The notes beneath the pieces were generated by a model. The model worked only from the letters and a program-made list of their open reading frames with translations. It did no database searches and was not told the origin of the DNA. From an uncultured Bacteroidales bacterium (lineage in GTDB: Bacteria; Bacteroidota; Bacteroidia; Bacteroidales; P3), in the NCBI GenBank assembly GCA_905236405.1, contig CAJOQB010000240.1, positions 1 through 10,080 on the forward strand: DNA of 10,080 nucleotides, read 5' to 3'. This document shows, piece by piece, positions 1-7,400 of the stretch. Positions within the stretch are counted from its first letter, which is position 1, and each line of letters opens with the position of its first letter. Position numbers and translations under genes: made by a program.

Positions 1-312
1 CATATTGATATCGGCGCTCTGCTCATGGATGGCGCTGAGCACGCCGCAGCTCTCGGCCTCGAACTTGTACTCGCCCTTGGTATAGCCAATCTGGCGTATG
101 ACATCGCGCACGGTGCCCTGCACGTCGACCCAGCCGCCGGTGGTCACCTCGCCGCTGACGACAGCCAAACCGGTGGTTACCAGCGTCTCGCAGGCCACAT
201 GGCTCTCGGGGTCGCGGCGGAGGAACTCGTCGAGGAGTGCATCGCTGATTTGGTCGGCCACTTTGTCGGGATGGCCCTCACTGACACTTTCAGAAGTGAA
301 AAAATAGCTCAT
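1..312 (-). CDS. metK: S-adenosylmethionine synthetase, N-terminal part (cut by window edge)
   Basis: This enzyme makes S-adenosylmethionine from methionine and ATP in the cytoplasm and so supplies methyl groups to the cell. The reverse-strand translation starts MSYFFTSESVSEGHPDK, the hallmark N-terminus of the MetK family. The GHPDK segment (residues 13-17) contains the conserved active-site His and Asp, followed by VADQISDALLDEFL. The family's ETLVTTG and SGEVTTGG stretches follow at about residues 42-59, and QSADI, the start of the next conserved motif, is at about 99-103. Only 104 codons are visible; the family is usually around 380-430 residues, so the rest lies left of the window. The ATG at 312 is the right start because the conserved motif begins at residue 7 and no other start fits. 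No Shine-Dalgarno sequence is seen, as is normal in Bacteroidota. A promoter lies about 130 bases upstream, and an inverted repeat ends two bases from the start codon. Confidence 0.97.
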   Translation of the reverse strand, partial: MSYFFTSESVSEGHPDKVADQISDALLDEFLRRDPESHVACETLVTTGLAVVSGEVTTGGWVDVQGTVRDVIRQIGYTKGEYKFEAESCGVLSAIHEQSADINM

Positions 313-314
313 TT

Positions 315-356
315 TGTTACATTTTTTTGTTGTTAAACATCATTTTAAATGTAACA
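315..356 (-). promoter_or_regulatory. 10-bp inverted repeat directly ahead of the metK start
   Basis: TGTTACATTT at 315-324 is the exact reverse complement of AAATGTAACA at 347-356, with a 22-base gap between. In the metK message the second arm ends two bases before the AUG. A hairpin here would cover the ribosome entry region; alternatively the two arms could be a protein-binding site in DNA. The stem has only two G-C pairs, so a stable RNA fold on its own is doubtful. It does not match a SAM riboswitch that I recognise. Confidence 0.4.
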
Positions 357-444
357 GATTTGGGAATGAAGTCACAGATGAACAACGCTTTAGCATTTTT
401 TCAAGTGGTTGCAATCATTACAAATCTATCCACATTTGCGGATG

Positions 445-473
445 CAAAGATACGAAAAAAAACATAATGGCAA
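445..473 (-). promoter_or_regulatory. Bacteroidota-type promoter for metK
   Basis: On the minus strand TATCTTTG (452 down to 445) is a perfect match to the TAnnTTTG -7 box of Bacteroidota. A TTG (473 down to 471) lies 18 bases upstream, close to the usual -33 spacing. Transcription would begin near position 438, leaving a leader of about 125 bases that contains the inverted repeat at the metK start. Confidence 0.6.
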
Positions 474-487
474 TAAAAAAAAACGCA

Positions 488-597
488 CCCCCTCCGTACC
501 CCCTCCGTATCCGCTCCGACTGTTCTACGGTTGTTCTACGGTTTTTAGTCGGAGCGGATACGGAGCGGGTACGGAGGGGAGGCGGAGAGAGCGTGGA
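488..597. repeat. 11-bp periodic tract folding into a 33-bp inverted repeat
   Basis: From 488 the sequence divides into ten successive 11-base units. Units 1 and 2 are identical (CCCCCTCCGTA), units 4 and 5 are identical (TGTTCTACGGT, 521-542), and units 7 and 8 are GCGGATACGGA and GCGGGTACGGA. Units 9-10 are degenerate copies ending in GGA. The tract is also a palindrome: 489-521 pairs with 547-579 over 33 positions with a single mismatch, leaving a 25-base loop made of the two TGTTCTACGGT units. It lies in the divergent intergenic region between metK and the antitoxin gene and has no coding content that I believe. The rest of this gap (597-660) is AT-rich with nothing I recognise. The element could be a REP/MITE-like repeat, a terminator-like barrier or a protein-binding array; its function is unknown. 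Confidence 0.8.
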
Positions 598-660
598 AAA
601 ATTGGTTTGTGCTGGTGTTGAAACTTTTAATCAACAACCGAGTGTTAAAAAATAAAAAAA

Positions 661-693
661 GTTACCACGGTATGAAAAATATTGCTACCTTTG
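661..693 (+). promoter_or_regulatory. Promoter of the toxin-antitoxin operon
   Basis: TACCTTTG at 686-693 matches the Bacteroidota -7 consensus TAnnTTTG exactly. The -33 element is weak: GTTACC at 661-666 is in the right place but is not a clear TTTG. Transcription would begin near 698-700, about 65 bases before the antitoxin ATG. In that leader ATGTACAT (736-743) is a perfect 8-base palindrome in an AT-rich setting. It could be an operator for self-repression by the antitoxin, as is common for type II modules, but this is inference. Confidence 0.55.
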
Positions 694-765
694 CAATTGA
701 ATAAAACCCGCAAAGGGTAAAGGGAAAATTGTATAATGTACATATTATAAGAACGATAGATAATT

Positions 766-1047
766 ATGAGCACCGCTGCACTACAAGGATTGCTTGAGTA
801 TCTCTATGGGACGCTTACGCCGAACAATATGCGATGGGTGGCCAACCACCTCATCGAGCATGCCGACCGCGCCGACGCCCCACAGCCCAAGCGTTATACC
901 ATGGAGGAAATCAACGCCATGCTCGACGAGGCCGAAGCAGAGATTGCAGCAGGCAAAGGTATCCCACACGATGAAGTGATGCGCAGACAGAGAGAAAAGC
1001 TTGCCCGCATGAAGAAAGCCGAACACAGAATACCAGAGACAGTATGA
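766..1047 (+). CDS. Type II toxin-antitoxin system antitoxin (ParD/RelB-like)
   Basis: This 93-residue protein is the likely antitoxin that binds and neutralises the RelE/ParE-family toxin encoded next. The N-terminal 35 residues (EYLYGTLTPNNMRWVANHL) form a short helical segment. After a charged, proline-containing linker comes a C-terminal half with YTMEEINAMLDEAEAEI (44-60) and AAGKGIPHDEVMRR (61-74). This Glu-rich 'leave-one-G, then hdeV' pattern is typical of antitoxin tails that wrap around RelE/ParE toxins. The final residues are Lys/Arg-rich. The size, the gene order (antitoxin first) and the ATGA overlap with the toxin support the call; the family subtype is not certain. The toxin start codon lies inside this stop region, so the two are probably translationally coupled. 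No recognisable DNA-binding fold can be assigned by eye. Confidence 0.78.
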   Translation: MSTAALQGLLEYLYGTLTPNNMRWVANHLIEHADRADAPQPKRYTMEEINAMLDEAEAEIAAGKGIPHDEVMRRQREKLARMKKAEHRIPETV

Positions 1048-1355
1048 GGATAGTGTGGCACAACAAGGCGGAAGAGCAGAAAGACCACATCGCCGACTAC
1101 GTTTTTGAGTATTTCGGATATGATCGGATGAAGCAGTTTTTAAATGAAGTTGAACAGACCACCCAATTGATTAACGAATATCCCAACCTTGGTGCCATTG
1201 ATTCACTATTTTCCAATAGACAAGAGGAGTATCGAAGCGTCGTCATTGATGGATTAAGTAAGATGGTCTACCTCATAAACGAAGACACAATACATATCGT
1301 TGCTTTTTGGGACTGCCGGCAGGAACCGGAACATCAAGCGACAGAGACAAAATAA
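1044..1355 (+). CDS. RelE/ParE-family toxin
   Basis: This 103-residue protein is probably a RelE/ParE-fold toxin, whose members either cleave mRNA on the ribosome or poison gyrase. The family pattern is visible throughout: an N-terminal beta strand and helix (IVWHNKAEEQKDHIADYV, residues 3-20), a helix ending in PNLG (47-50), a central strand EYRSVVIDGLSKMVYLI (62-78), and the C-terminal strand IHIVAFWDCRQEP (83-95). The conserved Arg of YRS (64) and the W-D-x-R-Q end motif are characteristic of this superfamily in Bacteroidota. I cannot tell RelE-type ribonuclease from ParE-type gyrase inhibitor by eye. The start ATG overlaps the antitoxin stop by four bases. The gene is AT-richer than the giant gene downstream, which fits an acquired module. 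It ends 67 bases before that gene. Confidence 0.85.
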   Translation: MRIVWHNKAEEQKDHIADYVFEYFGYDRMKQFLNEVEQTTQLINEYPNLGAIDSLFSNRQEEYRSVVIDGLSKMVYLINEDTIHIVAFWDCRQEPEHQATETK

Positions 1356-1422
1356 CAAAATAAATAAAACAGAAAAATTAACGTTTAACAAACATCATTT
1401 ATTAACCAAAAAACAAAACATC

Positions 1423-4400
1423 ATGCAAAAGTTTCTACGAACTTTGATGCTGGCGGTACTAATGCTACCGTTCGCATCGCAAGCACAGGAGACTGTGACA
1501 ATTGGCGAGGGAACTTCGACCACGTATGTTACCCCATTCAACTCTTTGTGGGGCTACTCATTCGTGGAGCAGATCTACCTTGCCAGCGAAATCGGAACAG
1601 ACGGCAACATCACCGCTGTCAGATTCTATCTCTCCTCGGGAACGCAGACCAACAACATCACGTTGTACATGAAAAACGTGACAAGGTCGACATTCTCAGG
1701 CACCACAGACTATGAGCCCGTATCCGCTTCGGACATCGTGTACACCGGTTCAGTGACCTTCGCCTCAGGATGGGTGGAGATTCAGTTAGACCAGCCCTTC
1801 GAGTACGACGGCTCCAGCAACCTGATGGTCGCCATGCACGAGTACACCTCCGGCTATTCTACCCTCTACTTCAACTACACAGAAGCCACCGACCGCGTTG
1901 TCACCTTCCACAGCGACAGCGCAAACCCCGACCCGTACAACCTGGGTTCCTACAGTGGCAACAAATACACGAGCGCCAACCGCGCCAACATCCAGATTGA
2001 CATTGAACCCGTCGGCGAAGTCAGCTGCAATCCTGTGAGACTCCTTCGTGTGGTCGAGACTGCCGGCCACACCGCCACCCTCAGTTGGGTTGACACCAAC
2101 AACACCGGTTCCTATGACATCTACCAGATCACCCCTAGTGCCGTCTATGACTCCATTCTCGACACCGTCCTTCTTACCAACACCAGCGACACCACCTACA
2201 CCATCAGCAACCTCGATCCTGATACCACCTATCGCTTCGGCGTAGCTGCCAACTGCGGCGCCGATGGTTCCTCCACCATTCGCTTTATCAACGCCACCAC
2301 CACTGTTGCCTGCCCTGTCCCCACCAGCGTGAACTATGCTCTCACCAGCGTGTACAGCACTGTCGACGTGTCTTGGGTTGACCACAACGCCTCGGCCTGG
2401 GAGCTCCGCTACTGGACCGGCAACGACACCAGCGACGCCATACAGGTTTATGACACCGCTTATTCTTTTGAGAACCTCCTCCCCAACACCAACTACCGCT
2501 TCCAGGTGCGTGCCAACTGTGGCAGCGATGACGGCTACAGCCTGTGGACTCCCGCCAACGGCAAGAGCTTCACCACTCCGTTGGCCTGCCGCGTTCCCGT
2601 TGAGCTGACCGCCGTCCTCGATCCGAGCGACCCCACCTCGGCCACCATCACTTGGGTTGACAGCCTCGCCAGCGCTTGGCAGGTTGCCCTGAACGGCGAT
2701 ACCCTCGACCTTATCGACGTGACAGAGACCTCCATCACCTTCGACACCCTGACCCCGGAGACCACCTACACCATCATGGTGCGCGCCAACTGCGGCGACG
2801 ACGTGAGCCCCTGGACCAGCGCCCTGAGCTTCGAGCCCACCACCAAGACGGTCATCGGCACCGCCGAGACCCACAACAGCAACCTGCCCACCAACTGCTA
2901 CTATAAATACGCCCTTACGCAGCAGCTCTACACCACTGCCGAACTTGGCGCCGCCGGCTCTATCATGAGCGTCGACTTCATGTGCGAGGGCAACCAGACG
3001 CGTAACATCGATGTCTATATGGTGAGCACCGCCGACAGCGTTATCACCAGCTTCATACCCGTCAGCGGCGGCGACCTGGTGTTCAGCGGCAGCGTGAGCT
3101 TCACCGCCAACACTTGGACCACCATCCAATTCACCGTCCCGTTCATCTATAACGGCACGAGCAATGTGGTCCTTGTCATCGACGACAACACTGGTTCCTA
3201 CACATCCACCACCTACTTCAAGACCTACAACGCCACAAACCAGGCCATCTATGTCCGCAGCGACGGAACCAACTACAACGCTTTGGATCCCTCGAGCTAC
3301 AGCAGCTCAACGGAAAGCTCGAAGAACTGCATCCGCATCCTGAAAGGCGAACTGCCCGACTGTATGCCCGCCACCATGGTGACCGTTCTCGAGAACACCG
3401 TGCTCGCTCACGAAGCCACCATCACATGGGAAGGTGAGAGCGACAGCTACCTGGTTGAGTACAAAGAGGCCTCCGACTCCGTGTGGATTGAAGAGACTGC
3501 CTCCGACACCACCATCACGCTGACCAACCTCGACCCCGTCACCACCTATAATGTGCGCGTGACCGCCATTTGCGGTGGCGAGAACAGCACCACCAGCGGC
3601 GTCGTCAGCTTCACCACCCCGCTGGCTTGCCAGACTCCCGCAAACTTTGTCGCCAACATCGTCCCCGGTAGCGGCAACATGGCCGTCGTGACCTGGACCG
3701 ACACTATCGCCACCGGTTGGCAGATTGCCCTCATCCACGGCACCGACACCAGCTACATCGATGTCACCGACACCACCGGCTACACCTTCGACACCCTCAC
3801 CGCTGAGGAGACCTACACCGCCATGGTGCGCGCCAACTGCGAGGATATCAATGAAGGCTACAGCCCCTGGAGCGATGCCAAGACCTTTGTGCCTACCAAT
3901 GCCTACCTCATCACTGTGGCCGATGGCACCAACACTAACGGGTACGTGCCCATATATGGTACTTGGGTTGACAACAACATCCATAGCCGCTTCATCGTCC
4001 CCGCCGAGAATCTGACCCCGATGGCCTATGGCTTAATCAACAGCATGACCTTCTATGCCAGCGAGTTAGACGTCAGCTGGGGTGCAGCTTCCTTCCAGGT
4101 TTACCTGAGCACGACCGATGCCACCACTGTGAATACCCTCACCAACGTTAGCGACATGGAGACGGTGTACAGCGGCAGCCTCAGCATCAGCAACAACCAG
4201 ATGGTTGTCACGTTCACCAATCCTTTCCTGTACATGGGTGGCAACCTGATGATTGCCTTCGAGGAGCCCACTTCCGGTACCTGGAGCTCTTGTAACTGGT
4301 ACGGCGTCAGCGCCACCGGCGCTTCCATGGGCGGCTACGGCAGCAGCGTGAGCCAGCAGAACTTCCTGCCCAAGACCACATTTGGATACACTCCTGGCGA

Positions 4401-7400
4401 TGCACCCGACTGCTTACCCGTGAGCGGCCTTGCCGTCACCGACATCACTGCCGACAGCGCCACCATCTACTGGACAAGCGAGGCTGGCAGCTATAACATC
4501 TATGCCCTTGGCGATGACACCACTCTGGTTGCCAACACCACCGATACCTTCTACGTGTTCGGCGAGCTCACTCCCATGACCAACTACACCTATGGTGTAC
4601 GTGCAGTCTGCAGCGGAATCGAAAGCCTGATGAGACCCATCAACTTCACTACTGCATGCGCCACTGTCACCATGCCGTTCAGCGAGAACTTCGACGGCCT
4701 CACCTCCGGCATCCCCACGTGCTGGGACAACAGCGAGGGTACCACCACTTCCGCCAGCTATAAGTGGACCAGCTACGCCACCGGTCACGACGGTCGTGGT
4801 CTCCGCTTCGACAGCTACATGAACTCCACTGGCAACACCAACGTCTTGGCCACACCCACCATCACCATCACCGAGGAGGCCCAGCTGAGCTTCTGGTACA
4901 AGAACCCCACCGGCGGCAACTTCACCGTCATGGTTGGCATAGCCGGCACCACCGAGCGCACCACTCTTGCCAACAACCTTACCGGTGTAAGCAGCTGGAC
5001 TCTTGCCGAGATCGTTCTTCCCGACTCGCTGGTTGACGAAGATGTAATCTTCTACTTCAAGGGCACCAGCAACTATGGCTCTGGCGATGCTTACATCTAC
5101 CTCGACGAGATTTATGTTGAGGAGGTTCCCACCTGCATACCCGCCAGCAACCTGAGCGTCACCAACATCGGCGGCCACACCGCCACCATCAACTGGGTTG
5201 GCGATGCTGCATCATACAATGTGTATGCCATCACCAGCACCGACACCACTCTGGTTGTCAATGTCACCGACAATACTGTCGACATTACCGGTCTTGATCC
5301 CGAGACACATTACATCTACGGCGTCCGCGCTGTCTGCGACGGAGAAGAGAGCCCGCTGAGAACCATCAGCTTCACCACCGGCATTGCCTGCATCGCCCCC
5401 ACCGGCGTTGCTGTCAGCCTCACTCCCGGCAACGGCTCCGTGGCCACTGTGACTTGGGTTGACAATATCGGCTCTGCATGGCAGGTCCGCCTGATCCATG
5501 ACACCGATACCACCTATTACGATGCCACAGACTCGACCTCCTATGACCTCACCGGCCTCACTGCCGAAGAGACCTACAAGGTTGCCGTGCGCACCAACTG
5601 CACTGCTGCCGAAGACGGCTACAGCGCCTGGAGCAGCAACGTCACCTTCGTCCCGACCAACGCCTACATGCTGACCGTGAACGACGGCACCACAACAAAC
5701 AGCTACGTGCCTATATACGGAACGTGGGTTGATGACATCACCAAGAGCACCTTCATCATCCCCGCTGCTAACCTGACCGGCATGGAGTCTGGCGAAATCA
5801 GCCAGCTGACCTTCTATGCCAGCAACGCCAACATCAACTGGGGTGCAGCTTCCTTCCAGGTCTACATGGCCGAGACCACTGACAGCACCGTCAGCTCCAT
5901 GGCCAACGTGACCACCATGACCCAGGTCTACAGCGGTAGCCTCTCTATCGTCAACAACCAGATGGTTGTCGCGCTGACCACTCCCTTCATGTACATGGGC
6001 GGCAACCTGATGATTGCCTTCAACCAGACTGTTTCTGGTAGCTACGTGAGCTGCAGCTGGTACGGTGTGACCGCCAGCGGTGCCTCTGTCGGCGGCTACG
6101 GCAGCAGCATTGACCAGCGCAACTTCCTGCCCAAGATGACCTTCAACTTCACCCCCGGCAACCTCAACTGCTCGCCCGTCAGCAACCTCGAGGTCGCGGC
6201 CAGCAACCACAGCGCCCAGGTGAGCTGGGTTGACACCATCGGCAGTGCATGGATGGTTATGGTCAACGGCGACACCGCCAATGCCATCCCCGTCACCACT
6301 ACCAACTACAACCTCACCGGTCTTGCTTCCGACAGCACCTACACCGTGTCTGTGAGCACCAACTGCGGTGCCGACGGCATGAGCTCCTGGCGCAACGTCA
6401 CCTTCACCACCCTTGAGGAGTGCCCGCTGCCCTTCGGCCTGAATGCCGAGAACGTCACCTCCAGCACAGCCACCCTGAACTGGAACGGTGCCAGCAACTA
6501 CACTCTGCGTTACCGCGTCGCTAGCGGAATCAACGAAGACTTTGAAAGCAGCAGCATGAACGGCTGGACCACCATCGACGCCGACGGCGACGGTGACACT
6601 TGGGAGCTCGCCACTACCCATATGGGTTCTGGTTACGGCCACAACGGTTCCGTCGACATGGTTCTCTCGCATAGTTACTTTGACGGCGAAGCATTGACCC
6701 CCGACAACTACCTCGTCTCTCCGCAGGTGGCCCTCGGTGGCAGCATCAGCTTCTGGGCTGCCGCTCAGGATGCAAGCTGGGCTGGCGAGCACTTCGGCGT
6801 GGCTGTCTCCACCACTGGCAACACCAGCGCTGCTGACTTCACCACCATCCAGGAATGGACGATGAGCGACACCGGCGCAACTCCCGGTGCCAAAGTCCAG
6901 GGTACCTGGGTCCAGATTACTGTTGACCTGAGCGCCTACGCTGGCCAGACCGGTTATGTGGCCATCCGCCACTTCAACTGCACCGACATGTTCTACCTCG
7001 ACATTGACGACATCGTCATCACTACGCCCACCGCCGATCCTTGGACCGAGGTTAACGTGACCAACAACAGCTACGCAGTCTCCGGCCTCCAGCCCATGAC
7101 TACCTATGAGTTCCAGGTCCACGCCAGCTGCGCCGACGACTCTGTCTGGAGCGTTCCTGCCTACTTCACCACCGACAGCGGTGATATCATCATCATCGAC
7201 AGCTTCACCGTCACCCTGGCCAGCGCCAACGCCACCATGGGTACCGTGTCTCCCACCGGCACTCAGACCGTTCTCGCCAACGCCAGCTTCACTGCTACCG
7301 CCACCGCCAACAGTGGTTACCACTTCGTGGCTTGGATGAACGGCAGCACCCAGGTGAGCACCGCCAACCCCTACACCTTCACAGTGACCGCCAACACATC

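Noticed and set aside
617..638. Small inverted repeat TGTTGA/TCAACA between the 11-bp tract and the TA promoter
   Set aside because: A six-base AT-rich stem with no T-run and no link to a gene end is expected by chance.
25..655. Forward open frames over the metK start and the intergenic palindrome
   Set aside because: 25-336 is antisense to metK. 314-655 and 409-621 run through the repeat tract and AT-rich intergenic DNA and resemble no protein.
1300..1422. Upstream extension of the giant gene to an ATG inside the toxin gene
   Set aside because: The added 41 residues (Asn/Lys-rich, no signal) overlap the toxin gene in another frame and would bury the signal peptide; the ATG at 1423 gives a normal export signal.
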